In this document: piece after piece, positions 1-11,560 of the stretch | How positions within the stretch are numbered: position 1 is the first letter of the stretch | How the letters are laid out: each line of letters opens with the position of its first letter | DNA from: Cinclus cinclus | Lineage: Eukaryota; Chordata; Aves; Passeriformes; Cinclidae | Assembly (NCBI RefSeq): GCF_963662255.1 | Contig: NC_085046.1 | Span: forward strand, 17,830,809-17,894,808 | Direction: 5' to 3' | Length of the DNA: 64,000 bases | The notes under the pieces: generated by a model | Database searches by the model: none | What the model was told of the DNA's origin: nothing | The model's input: the letters and a program-made list of their open reading frames with translations, nothing else | Made by a program: the position numbers and the translations under genes

Positions 1-489
1 AGAGACCCTGGGAAATTGCTTTTTTTCCTTGAAAAAATTAATGAAATGTATTGTGTAGGTGCTTATAAAGATTTTTATCATCTTTTCTGAATCTGCAATT
101 TTATTAAAAACGCAATGTAATTTCTAAATACAACACTAATTATAATAATAATCACCTGTTATTTATGCAGTCATAAAATTAAACTATTTTTGCAAATGCA
201 TCAGTAATCTGTCAAAATGTAGAGAAGAAAGCAGCACAAGGTGAGTAATTCCAATTATAGTATAAACAAAATGTTGAGATCCTGCCTTGCAGCTGCTGGT
301 ATTAGTTAATACAGTGCATAGTTAATACAGTGTATCATACAGTTAAAATGGCAGCAGAAAGACAGAGTTAAAATTACACAGCTATGTACAGCCAATATGA
401 AATTTAAGAAGCCTCTATTTTGTAGGTTAAATAGCACTTAATCTGTCATAATTCAAATTATTGATTATACAAACCAGAACAATATTATT

Positions 490-492
<3 letters not shown>

Positions 493-523
<31 letters not shown>
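493..523. repeat. (TA)n dinucleotide microsatellite
   Basis: About fifteen uninterrupted AT/TA units, followed by ordinary AT-rich sequence. A fortuitous open frame across it reads as alternating tyrosine and isoleucine, which reflects only the dinucleotide. Confidence 0.95.
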
Positions 524-526
<3 letters not shown>

Positions 527-2222
527 GAAATCTATTATAAATCTGTGTTGTTTTCACATCCTATGTTTTCACTGAGTACACAGGAATTTGAGCTGAATGT
601 ATACTGCCGTAGCAGCTCTGAGAAATCTGGGAAAAAATATTTTTCTAAAGGCAAATTTATTTTATTAATTTCTTAGAATCAGTGAAATATAATTTAATTT
701 TGGTCAATTTTCTATATAAAATCCTGAATTGCATTTGTTATATGGGCAATAACAATTTTAGACAGTGCATCACTGAAATAAAACCTCTTCCTTCCTCTTG
801 CCTTATGTTTATTGTAAAACATCAGTAAGCCCTTTCTTTGTTTATATGGTTATATTTATTAAAAGGATCTTTGCAGGCAGAAGACTGTGTCTTAGACTAC
901 CTTTTAAAATAAGCTTTAGAAGCTCCCTTCAACCCCCCGTGTGCTCACCCAGGAACACGTTAACCTTAGAGGGCTACGTCAGCTTGTAGCAGACATTCAC
1001 TGACGGCATCGTCCTGACTCTGTCAGCCAGGAAGTCTGCTTGCAGCACCTACATGGGATGTGTGCTTGTTCAGTCAAATGTTGCTGCCATTATACCATTT
1101 TTACAGCAATAAAGTTCCATCGAGGCCAATTAGGAACTACTAGAGTGGAGACTGAGCAACAAATTTCAAAATTTGATCCATCATTTCTTGGCTGTCAAAC
1201 CTGGTGCCCATCTGCTCACATGGCAAGCAGCCCACTTGCAAGTGAGCTGGACCTTTCCCCTAAGAAATGAGTGACAGGGAGGAACAGATCAGTTGGTCTG
1301 TAACAATGCAAACAATTTTTTTGCCTGCAGGAAGTGTGGTCCAGTATCTAGGAGAGCATTTGCCTTCTTTCATTTAATTATATTTTTTGACATGTACATT
1401 ATTAGAAATGGTTAAGCAACAGAGGATCAGGGTTTACTGATACTGGTTGCTGCCAAAAAGACAGGTTGTATTGGAATAGGTGCTTTGAAAATCTGTGAAA
1501 GCCAGCTGAAAGGTGTCAAAATGTGCATAACATGAACCAGCAGTTCACAGACATTTTGTGTGAATTTGGTGTTGTATAAGGAAAGTTTAGAAGGAGCTCT
1601 CAGCAGAGATTATCTGCCTTAGGAACAGCCAGCCAGTTTAACAGGCAGACCCTTGTCTGCTCGGTCACAGCGTGCATGGTGCTCTCATGCAGGAGGGAAG
1701 ACAAAGGAAACAAAAAAAAAAGATTTCCTTCTGTTACGTTTATATACTTCATTATCTTGGAATCATCAAATCAGGAAAAATGATATAATAACCTCTTCCT
1801 AAAATATGTTAAGATGATAATCTAGCCTAAAAATAAAAGTAGATCAGTTGAGACTCCATGAACTGTATTTGGGTGAGTGATTAACTGCAGAGTGTGTGCA
1901 GGTAAAAGAAAGTAGAATGTCTGATGCTTTTTTATCGTACCGGTCAAACTAATGCCTGTGAGCCACACTTGTCCCTTGACCTTGTTAAATGTGGCCCACG
2001 TGTTGGAGGGAGTACAAGAAACTCTTCTGACACATTCCCTTCCCACATGTTTTTCCTGCAGCGTGCTACTGTAGATAGTTCTAAAACACATGGGACTACA
2101 AGTGGGTTCCCCACGTGCATTTAAAACCTAACAGAGCTGCAACAGTCAAAACCACATGGGGATGGAAAAGAAGCATCAGGGAAAAAAAAAAGCTTTTTGA
2201 CTATTTGTGCTCATGTTCTTCA

Positions 2223-2420
2223 TGTACTTAGACAACACATGGGAGAGCAAGAGCAAGGCAAAAAAAGACAAGGGAAAACAAGAGAAGAAAGGAAGAAAGA
2301 AGCAGACAGAAGCTAAGAAAAAGGAGCAAAGCAAGATGGCATTGAAAAGGAAAAAGAGAAAAGACAAGTGAGAAAGGAGAAGGCATTGCAAGGAAATGAC
2401 AGGAACTGACAGGGAAAAAA
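2223..2420. repeat. Polypurine (GA-rich) tract
   Basis: The plus strand is overwhelmingly A and G for about 200 bases, with irregular AAG, GAA and AGC motifs and no fixed period. The matching minus-strand frames are leucine/serine/phenylalanine-rich by composition only. Such low-complexity purine blocks are common in avian non-coding DNA. Confidence 0.7.
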
Positions 2421-4718
2421 ATCATAGAGAAAATCATTTCACTGCTTGAAAGGATTAAACCAAATAAGCTTGCCTGTGCTTTTCATTTCAGCTTTATAGT
2501 TTGCGTGTGTGTTTAGTTTTAACAAATGTAAGAAGAGGCATCTTGTGAACATTCCCCCATGTCATCCCTGCTTTCATTTTCTCTCCCAGTGCTGCATCTT
2601 TGTTTCTGCTTCTGCTTTCTGTCTCATTCCGTCTCTTGCTTACCCCTCCCATTTTCTCTTCTCTGCATCTCACAGGCAATGAATGAGATGTAGCATATCA
2701 TTGTATTAGCAGGGCCAGGTTTTTTCCTGAACTTGTCTCAAAAATGGAATGCCAGCATGTTGTTGTTCTTTCAGCCTTTCCCTCCCCCCACTCCCCCCCC
2801 CAAAAAGACTCAGTGGAGACAGCCTGAAATCCACAACAGAAACTAAGTGAGCATATGAGTGAAATGTGACTTTTGCTCCATGTCAGTCATGGGCTATGGT
2901 CATAGTCTTGATTTTGAGGAGCTTTACAAGAAGTCAGTGCTGAGAAACTTTTTACTTTCTTGGTGAAGTCAAAGAGAAACAAATAAACTACCTCCCATCT
3001 TCCTCTCTCACGCTTGTGGTCACACATCTGCATGTGCAGCCTCTTCTCTGGACTTCCCAAGGTGTACTGCTCTCTGTGTGCTCCACTTGCACTGTAAGCT
3101 GTCATTGGGAAAGGCAGTTTTGTGTGTTACATAGCAAATCCAAGTACTGTCACAGAAATATACAAATATTATGTTATCTAATATGATATATTTGGCTTAA
3201 TTTGAATTGGAATAAAAATTAAATAGATTTGAATCAATTTTTTTATTATACTACAATAGGATAGCCTTTTGTGTCATCTCTGAATTTTTTCTTTGATTCG
3301 GGGATTTTTATCCTTGAAAACAAAGGAAGAATCTTTAAATATATATGTATGTACTCAGGTTTTCTCCTGGCTTTCTTTGGATCTTACACTCTATTTGTCT
3401 ATTTCTTGTTGTTGACCCTTTTTAGCTATATGCCAAGATCTCAAGGTTTCCAAACTAAAGCCAGGAACTCAGGAAGATGAACAGCTTTCAGGAAACGGTC
3501 AACAGCTCTCAGGGTGCAATTCTAAAGGTCATTTGTTATCACATCTGTTCCTGTCAAGGCGTCCTCTCTGAGGCAAAGCCCATCTGAGAGGCAGGAAACC
3601 CTGGGAGGTTCTATGGTAGGATTTTCTCTCTCATGCTGTATGATGAGACTGAAAAGAGTGCATTCATCTGTGGACTTCTCTCAGTGTCAGGGAAAGCTGT
3701 CAGAAACCTTTTCCCCCTGCCCTGTTTCACTGTGGCCTTCATTTCCAGCCAGTGGCCTGAGTCTAAGTGCAACCCCCCCCACCCCGTTAATATTAGGATT
3801 GGTCTCATTACCCCTGGTTCTCTTAAGGCAGAGTAGAACTGGAGACCACCATTTGGCAGAAAGTCCAAGATGTTTTGAATGTGGCGGTGAATGAGGGTCA
3901 GAGGAGAAGGGAAGAATGCTGGGATTGAATGACCAGCCCAGAATGAATGCTGGGGATAACTTTGCTAATGTTGGAACTTCTCAGTGTTGGAAATTGTTCA
4001 CTCCATGGAAGTTACAGAGCTGCTTAGGCTGGGCAAGTCATACTGCTCAAGCTTGGAGGTAGAGTCCTGCTTTGTGCCTCCCACCATCCACTCACATCAC
4101 TAGGATCACTGTGCCACATCGTACTAGAAAAATGCTGTAAGTATTTTGCATGTAGAAGAGGGGACAAGCATGCATTTTGTGGCAGTAATCTAATTATTTA
4201 AGATGACATATTAGTGTGACATTGTAGTACTAAAACAAAACAAAGCAAAACAAACCAACCAAAAAAAAACCCCACAAAAAGAAAAAACAGGCAGAATTGA
4301 GAATATCTTATACTGGATTGCTACCTAGTCCAGTTTTAAATAATGTGCAAATATAGTAAAATACCTGATAAACTTAAAAAGTGTTCTTGTATCAGGTAGA
4401 TAATATATGTTTTAAAATGTAAGCACATTCCAGAGTACTTGCTCACTTGTTCTTAGTATATACAGGACTCTATTAGATAGATTAATATTATCAGCCAAAG
4501 CATCTCCTAGCACAATCTGATAATACCCTGTTGTGATCTATGTAGGTGTATCATTTTTTTTGATAGACTGCTTTGAATAAATAAACTATGATATGAGTCT
4601 GTTCATATTTTGGAAAATAATTTTTTTCTGTAATTTAAAGAAAGTGAAGATATAGTAACTTAGAGCATAACCCATTTTTAAGGATAAATAAATTCAGAAA
4701 GGTTCTTAACACATTCTA

Positions 4719-4758
4719 AAATTTCAGTAAATTTGTAATGAAATTTCAGTAAATTTGT
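4719..4758. repeat. Two-copy 22-bp tandem duplication
   Basis: The 18-base core AAATTTCAGTAAATTTGT occurs at 4719 and again at 4741, 22 bases later, with no mismatch in the core. It is a small local duplication in AT-rich DNA; no function is implied. Confidence 0.85.
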
Positions 4759-5435
4759 GTTGCTCTGTGAAAGTAAAAAAAGTTAGGTAAAAGTGGTATT
4801 TTTTGGAAGAGGCTTTTGTCCTTGTTTACAATGAAAAGAACTCTTTTCCAGAACACTTTTTGTCTTACATAGCAGACAGAGGATAAAAAATGGTTCTGCA
4901 TCTGTCATTATTCTGTATCTGTCACTCAAACAAAATTCCCCTTTCCCTTTTTGGGAAAGTTGCCTAAGGATGATGGGATATGGCTGGCTGATAACAGTAA
5001 TCCGTATTTAGGCAACTAGAAGATTGTGACAACATTAGCTAGAGTCAGGGTATGCAGACAATGTCAAAACATCTGTTATGGTAACTTTAACTTACCCTAT
5101 TGTTTCTTGTTGTTGCGGTGTCATTACTTACATTCCTACATCATCTTGCCACTAAAGTATACTTCTAGCTTTGAAATTCAGCTTGAACTTTAAATTATTT
5201 GCTTTACACTTCATATAATAAAATTAATATTCTGCGACGCAGCAGTTGATCTCTGTGCTGGGTTTGCCTGGACAGGTTTTCATAATGAGAGGGCTATGGG
5301 GGGTGGTTCTTTGAGGAGATGCCAAGAGCTTTCTCCATGTCCAGCAGAACCAATGCCAGCCAGTTCCAAGACAGACTTGCCACTGGCCAGGGCCAAGCCC
5401 ATCAGTGATGGTGGTAGAGCCTCTGGGATAACACA

Positions 5436-5443
5436 CTTAAGAA
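5436..5443 (+). promoter_or_regulatory. TATA-like element of the LTR promoter
   Basis: CTTAAGAA sits about 180 bases into the LTR at the place where this LTR family carries its core promoter. It differs from a canonical TATA box, so present activity is doubtful. Confidence 0.4.
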
Positions 5444-6169
5444 GAGGGAATAAATTCTGTTCAACTTCACTTGGAGAGAGGAGTGAGAGTATGCGAGAGA
5501 AACAAGGCTGCAGACACCAAGATCAGTGAAGAAAGAAGGTGAAGAAGGAGTTCCAGGTGTGGGAGCAGAGATTCCCTTGGAGTCTATGGTGAAGGCTGTG
5601 GTGGTCCACGGTGGAGCAGAGATCCACCTGCAGCCCACAGAGGACCCCACGCTGGAGCAGCTGAGTGCCCAAGGGAGGCTGTGACCATATCACATGCCCA
5701 GACTGGAGCAGGCTCGTGGCAGGACCTGTGAGATCCTTGTGTGAGAGGAGTCCACACTGGAGCAGGTTTGCTGGCAGGACACGTGAGCCCACAGGGATCC
5801 ACCTGGAAGCTGCCTAATCCTGAAGGACTGCGCCCTGTGGAAGGGAGCCGTGCTCTAGATGCTTGGGAAGAACTGCAGCCCATGGGAAAGACTCACATTG
5901 GAGAAATTGGTGAAGGACTGTCTCCCATGGGAAGGACCCCTTGCTGGAGCAGGGGAAGAGTGTGAGCAGTTCTCCACCTTAAGAGAAAGGAGCAGCAAAG
6001 AAAACGTGATGAGCTGACCACAGCCTCCATTCTCTATGCCCCTGTGCTGTGGGGAGGAGACACAGAAAATGGGGAGTGAAGCTGAGCCTGGGAGGGAGGG
6101 AAGGGTGGGGAGAGGGTATTCTAAGATTTAGGTTTTATTTTCTCATTACCCTACTCTGACTTGCTTGGT

Positions 6170-6175
6170 AATAAA
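6170..6175 (+). terminator. Polyadenylation signal of the LTR
   Basis: AATAAA followed downstream by a TG-rich segment, as in the R/U5 part of avian ERVL LTRs. This is a 3'-end processing signal for Pol II, not a bacterial-type terminator. Confidence 0.6.
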
Positions 6176-6352
6176 TTAAACTGATTTCCCCGGGTCAAGT
6201 CTGTTTTGCCCATGTCAGTAACTGGTGAGGGGTCTCTCCATGTCCTTATCTCAATCCATGAACCTTTTGTTATATTCTCCTCCAGCTGAGGAGGAGAGTG
6301 ATAGAGTGGGTGGGCACCTGGCATCCAGCCAGGGTGAACCCATTACAATCTT

Positions 6353-7750
6353 TAGACACTAACTGTACAAGTAAGAGATCTTCTACTTAATAGATTGTAA
6401 AGTGTGTTGGATTTTATCTTTGATTATGATAATAATTTGATTTGCCTCAACATAGCTATTAAATGGTTACAGAGAGATCAATTCTAGTGTTATGAAGGAT
6501 TTCACATTTAACAGTTTTATGAGAGAGATTCAGAATATAAAAAGATTTCATGACTATTCTTAACTGGAATATCTGCATGTGTACCTTTCCACCTCTACAA
6601 CACTCAGCTTGCCATGGAAATTTTTGGCAGAACAGAGATTTCTTTGATTTTCCAGCCCTTCTTATCACAAGACATTGCTGAATTGCCAGGGCTGTAACAA
6701 TGAGGATGTAGTTGTATAAACTGCAGGAGACAAATGCCCAGAATAAAGCACTATAATAAACAAAAAAAGGTGTCGTGTGTTATGAGCCTGATCCTGTTAC
6801 ATGATGGATCTCAGTCAAAAGAATTCATTCTGTAAATTTCAGAGAGGATAAGTCCCATGACTTCTGCTAGGAACTGTAGATATTAAATCTGATTCTGCCT
6901 CTTTTACCAGTCACTCTACTCATTAGCAGCAAGACATGGTGCTGGTAACTTGTAGCTGCTGTGTAGCTTGAATATAGGAGTGTCTGCAGTGTCTGTGCCT
7001 GGGCTGCCATTGCACATCCTCTGTTCATTCACTGTGCCTGCTAGAATAGCATGTTATGATACTGGACTTCCAAAGAATATATTAACTTCCTGACTCTCTA
7101 TAGTAATACCATACAGCTGGTTCAAATAAACATTCCAAGCCAGTGCATTTTTCATCTCGAAAAAAACAGCACTCCCAAAGAAGTTTTGTATTTATTCAAT
7201 ACTTACTGTCATTGCCTTTGACACCGAGAACAAAATTAATAGTTAAAAAAATTAGAGTTACTCTCTAGGCCTTTGCATTGATTCTCTTTTGTTGTTCTTA
7301 ATTTATTTTGTTGACCACTGCCGTCAAAAAGAGAGGAAAAACTGCTCATGGCATTCATTTTCTTGAGTTATTGCACTATTCTGTCTCACTAAAACTTCAT
7401 TGTGGTATTTTTTACACTTTGAATAAAATGTAATTATTTTGATTTGAACCAGAATCCATTTAAAGAATTCGGATTGCTCTTGGCTTTACCTACCTATTGT
7501 GAAATTTCAATGACATTGATACAGAAAACAGGTCATTAATATATCTACATTAAACTTTTGCATACTATTAAAAATATGTTCATCTGTTTCTTTAGTGATT
7601 CCATTGTCAGTTCATCTATCAATGCTTTTATCAAAAAAGCTGTTGAAACAAGACTGAGAACAGTGGGCTAAGTCATCAGGTAAATAATGGATATTTTGAC
7701 TGGATAAGGACTGTAGGTTTGATCATATTTGATGACACAATTTTTGTAGT
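6353..7750. other. Non-coding stretch, nothing recognised
   Basis: Ordinary AT-rich single-copy sequence between the LTR and the hexamer array. No open frame of note and no repeat that I can name. Confidence 0.7.
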
Positions 7751-7858
7751 TTTCTATTTCTATTTCTATTTCTATTTCTATTTCTATTTCTATTTCTATT
7801 TCTATTTCTATTTCTATTTCTATTTCTATTTCTATTTCTATTATTTCTATTTCTATTC
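7751..7858. repeat. (TTTCTA)n hexanucleotide microsatellite
   Basis: About eighteen units of TTTCTA. The array is pure until about 7841, where a three-base slip occurs, and then runs for two more units before a CCT interruption. Open frames on both strands read as dipeptide-type repeats (Phe/Tyr on plus, Glu/Ile on minus) because six is a multiple of three. Confidence 0.97.
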
Positions 7859-9470
7859 CTCTTTCATACTGCCATTTATTAAGTATTTTCCTCAAGAAAA
7901 TGTTTAGATGAGCCAAGTTTCTGAGTTGGTTTCTTGTAATCTAAGCTGTAATTATGGAAAAATGTATGGATAGAATTATGGAAAATATTGTGCATGTCCA
8001 TCCTTTTCTGAATTTTGTTTTAATTCTTTGGGCTAATTATGAAGAAAAAAAATTATATTTCCTGTAAGCTGTGGAACAATCAGAGTTATTCAAATACATG
8101 TGATACTGAGTCTTAAGGAGTTTTCAAAAGCTGGAAATTAGTCTTGATCTCTCATCCAAATGGCAACGATGTAAATGGGAATGTTTCAACTGATTCAATG
8201 GGAGCAGGAGTAGGTGTTAGTTTTTCATTGTTATGCAATACATGAAGAAGGCCATTCTGTATGCAAGACTTACAGTGATGTCAGATCTACATTTTTATAT
8301 GGTTTGTTACAGTCTGTGAAAAACTGGACTGTATGGATATAAATCTGTCTTTGATTAAGATAGATTATTCTGGTGTCCTGTTATAAGATTATTTTACATT
8401 AACGGAGTTATCATTGACAAGTACAGAATCATTCTGATTTATTGTACTTTCTGAAAAATGTACACATCTATGAAAAATGCCAACTTACGTCTGGAATTAA
8501 GGGTTAGATGCATGGGTTTTTTATTCTGCCTTTGCATAAAGAAAAACTATTTGCCTGTTACTGGTTCACATAGTCAGTGTAAATTTGCTTTTCTCAGACA
8601 TCTTTACAAAATTTACAGAAAAGGTTTTACGACTGGAAGCAAGGGAGTACTGTAAAACTGCAGTAATAGACAAAGTACATAAGAATATTCTGAATCCCCA
8701 AATGCTATATTAAGGTCACACACGTTTCAAATTAGGACCCTCTGTTCTCACTCATAAATGTCTCAAACTTTCAACTTCTGATCTGAAACTTTTGCTGGTT
8801 GAATATTGTAGCAGCAGCCACTGAAATTAGTGGATACTGACCCTTGTGCCACATGACATACTGTCTGTAAATGTTCATCACCCTGGCCAGGTTCGTGTGT
8901 CTGAAGCCAAGAAATTAAGGTTAGCCTGTTGCAAGAGCTCCTGTAGGCTGGAACTTTATAATACAGGTAAAGGTGACTGGGTTTTGAGTTAGTGTATCAA
9001 TATAAAATACACTTGCATAAAGAATATTATTAGATTTAAACAGACTTCTTCCCATTCACATGGCATCAATCAGATTCATAAGCATGAGGGAAACAAAACA
9101 TAGCTCAGTTCTCACTGGCTTCAAATGTGTGGTTGTTACCAGTGAATGCCTGAGTATTTCTCTTTTATGTTTTCAGCTCGGATTTTTAAAAATTATTTTT
9201 GGTATTGTTGCTTTGTTGTTTTTCTTTTGTTCTTACTATCTGCAAGACATTTTACATGACAAGCGCTGAGCATCTATTTATGTGGAGCATTCTAGGAAAT
9301 AGAGAGTTATAAATATGTATGTCTGATGATAATATGGAACTCTGACAAAGATAGTCCTGCCTGTGTTTTTTGGAATTGACAATACAAAGCTATGGTTTAT
9401 TAAAATAATGATAAAAATAACATTCTAAAAAATGTACTAGTTACCGAAATATTAAAAAATACAAAAATGT
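7859..9470. other. Non-coding stretch, nothing recognised
   Basis: AT-rich unique sequence. Open frames are all under 70 codons, and none shows a motif or plausible signal. Confidence 0.7.
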
Positions 9471-9472
9471 TT

Positions 9473-9760
9473 TTAGACCCAGGTAGAAAAACTCCTCTTT
9501 GAAATATTTGCAGAAAAATATTCCTGCATCTCCCTATCCCTCAAGACCCGTTTTCTGCAAAGCTCTTTAAGTGTGAGAGAGGATAGAGTTTCACAACAGT
9601 TTATTGCTAGATTTACAATGCCGGCGACAAAGTAATTCTTAAAAAATGGAATAGACTTCTCCCAGGAATTGATCTCTGGCTGGGTTAATGGATTATATGG
9701 GCCAGACTGTGCCTGGGTACTACTCCTAACCCAGTAACACTGCTGAAAATGCATGTGAGA
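9473..9760 (-). mobile_element. Possible decayed LTR fragment, reverse orientation
   Basis: Read on the minus strand, the block contains a CATATAAT TATA-like element, then an AATAAA signal (plus-strand TTTATT at 9600-9605), followed by a pyrimidine-rich segment. That order (TATA, polyadenylation signal, CT-rich tail) fits the R/U5 half of an avian retroviral LTR. I see no clean TG/CA ends or target duplication, and the block could equally be unique DNA. A 93-codon minus frame across it has no recognised domain. Confidence 0.25.
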
Positions 9761-10480
9761 TCCAGTCTGTCAAGAGAGCTTCTGGGAGCCCAGCACCCCA
9801 ACCCTCTGGCTAACCTCTCCACTGGAGCATGAACACGTCAGGGTCGTGCTTATCCCTCTCCAGTGACACAGAAGCAGCAAGAACAGCCTTGCTAAAGGTG
9901 TCATAAGCCAACAGTGTCCCTACATTGGTCTGATTGTAGAAAGATGGACCCTTTTGCAATTACTTCTAACTTGTGTAGTTTGAAATAACCATCGTCAAGA
10001 CTGCTGGTCAGCTCGTGGAAGGCTGATTGTTCAGCTGCATGCTTTGATTTTATTGATCAGATTTTATGAGGTTATCCATTACATGGCACGTTAGCTGAAA
10101 TTGGAAGGATGTAAAGCCAACATTTTGGAACTCATATTTGTATATTATTTTAAATAATTTTTAGAAGACGTCTGCCATGGCAAAAGGCAAAAATAGGCTG
10201 AAACGGTTTGGTGCATTAAATTGGGTGGGAATTTTTTTCGTCCCTACTGACTACAATAAAATCATTGTGTCCCAGAGTCTTTATCATACCATGTAACTGA
10301 TTCATGGAACCTTGCTGCTGTGGGCAGCTGGATCTTACTCCCATTGATACTGGTGGCAAAATCCCTTTTTTGTTGTCTTTTTCAGAATCAGGACTGGGCT
10401 TTCCAGTGCCTGTAGCATAGAAACTTGGTGGGTCCTCAGAGTCCCTATGGGTTTACACTGATTTCTCTCTCTTCTTTTTC
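9761..10480. other. Non-coding stretch, nothing recognised
   Basis: Mixed-composition unique DNA. The first 150 bases are somewhat more GC-rich than the rest. No gene or named repeat seen. Confidence 0.6.
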
Positions 10481-10500
10481 TCAAAGAGCTTCATCGAGGG

Positions 10501-11160
10501 TTGCTCCAAAGAAGTGAAACTAGCACAGCTCAGAGTGTGACCAAAGCAAACCAAAACTGTACAAATTCACTTCTGAAATTTAAATACCTTATAAAAGGTG
10601 GCAGGATTACAGCTATCAATTCTGGCACGTCTCTTGGGCTGGTCATTGTCTTTGAAGTGACCCTGGCCTTAGGTCAGCGGAGCTTGCTTTGCGTTACTCA
10701 GGGGTGGCCAGGTGAGATGGGTGGTGCCAGATGGAAAAGGATGGGAAGGAGCCCTGATGCTGCGGCATCCATGGGGGTGGCTGAGGTGTGCTCTGGAGCC
10801 TGGAGCTGGCTGAAGGCCAGGCTCTCAGGATGGCCATCATGGCCTGGTGGGTGGGTGCTGGGCAGTGCAGGCTGGCCACGGCTCACCCAGGGGAGTCCCG
10901 TGGTGGCGACTGTCCCATGGTGTTCCCAGCAGGGTCCAGCAGCTCCATGTGCAGGGCTCGGCCATGCAGGCAGCTCATCTGTAACTTTTTTATTAGGAAA
11001 GCACAAAAGTGTGTGGAATCCAAACCTTTGCTGTGCCTCCAGCTTAGTGGTCCTATTTGAAAAACAATTACACAATACACCACCTAAAGCCAATTGTATA
11101 GAATTAAAAGAAAGGGTATGGAGATATATCCTCAAATTTCATATCAGTAGGAAGTTTTAA
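10501..11160 (+). other. Locally GC-rich block with an unassigned 219-codon open frame
   Basis: An ATG-less open stretch of 219 codons starts at 10501 and is the longest plus-strand frame outside CpG islands and satellites. The middle (about 10640-10990) is GC-rich but poor in CpG. The frame overlaps a 145-codon minus frame and several others over the same bases, the usual sign of composition rather than selection. The translation shows no signal peptide, transmembrane run or family motif that I recognise; it is rich in Gly, Ser, Trp and Ala. Coding status is doubtful; it could be a lineage-specific transcript or simply GC-rich intergenic DNA. Confidence 0.12.
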
Positions 11161-11229
11161 AATCCTCAGCCTTCCAGAATTCCTGTGGTTCAGTGCTTGG
11201 TCACAAGGGGAGAAAGTACAGTAATCCAG

Positions 11230-11560
11230 CACAGAAATAAATGTGACTGAATCCTGTTTGCTTTCTAATAATTGCATTTATTTACATCAGTTTAACCTCC
11301 ATTTAAAATGTCATGTATATCTCAGCTAGATTAATGCATGTGAAAAAAATAGCCTCTGTGGGAAGTGTTTTGAGTAAGCAATTTGTTTTGCTTGTAATTA
11401 ATGGATTCTTACCTAAAGTACGAGTTATAAATAAAAATAAACTACCAGTGAGTGGTAGTTTGCTGCTGTCATTCAAATAGTGGACAGTTGGGTAATTACA
11501 GACCATCAAAGAATTGCTGCACTGCTGATTATTATCTTTTAAGAATTTGCCAGCCTTTCA
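11230..11560. promoter_or_regulatory. Candidate conserved non-coding element (homeodomain-motif-rich)
   Basis: The stretch contains TAATTA at 11395-11400, a GATTAATGCATG string at about 11329-11340 and GGTAATTAC near 11490, with no simple repeat, which is the texture of many vertebrate enhancers. A perfect 9-bp hairpin sits inside it (separate entry). Conservation is inferred from composition alone. Confidence 0.25.
11439..11461. other. Perfect 9-bp inverted repeat (hairpin)
   Basis: AAACTACCA at 11439-11447, a 5-base spacer GTGAG, then TGGTAGTTT at 11453-11461. The arms are exact reverse complements. The stem is too short for a microRNA precursor, and no T-run follows; a dimeric protein-binding site or chance are the options. 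Confidence 0.6.

Larger units (their letters stand above)
1..5253. other. AT-rich non-coding stretch, no gene recognised
   Basis: No open frame here exceeds about 93 codons and none resembles a known protein. The stretch holds a TA dinucleotide tract, a polypurine block, a 22-bp tandem duplication and A-rich patches (for example about 4210-4290), all listed separately or here. A short segment at about 900-1060 is richer in CpG than its surroundings and looks single-copy, but I could not assign it. The most likely status is intergenic or intronic sequence. Confidence 0.7.
5254..6347 (+). mobile_element. Solo LTR of an avian ERVL-type endogenous retrovirus
   Basis: A 1094-bp long terminal repeat. 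It begins TGTGCTGGG and ends CCCATTACA, so the termini are an imperfect inverted repeat of the TG...CA type. It is flanked by ATCTC (5249-5253) and ATCTT (6348-6352), a 5-bp target duplication with one mismatch. A TATA-like CTTAAGAA lies at 5436-5443 and the polyadenylation signal AATAAA at 6170-6175, followed by a GT-rich stretch, which sets the plus orientation. The middle part repeats a CTGGAGCAG motif several times. The sequence resembles the common zebra finch/chicken ERVL LTR group from memory; exact subfamily is not assigned. No gag, pol or env sequence adjoins it, so it is a solo LTR left by recombination. Short open frames inside it are chance. Confidence 0.88.

Noticed and set aside
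7668..7916. Frames of alternating Glu/Ile or Phe/Tyr
   Set aside because: Direct translation of the TTTCTA array.
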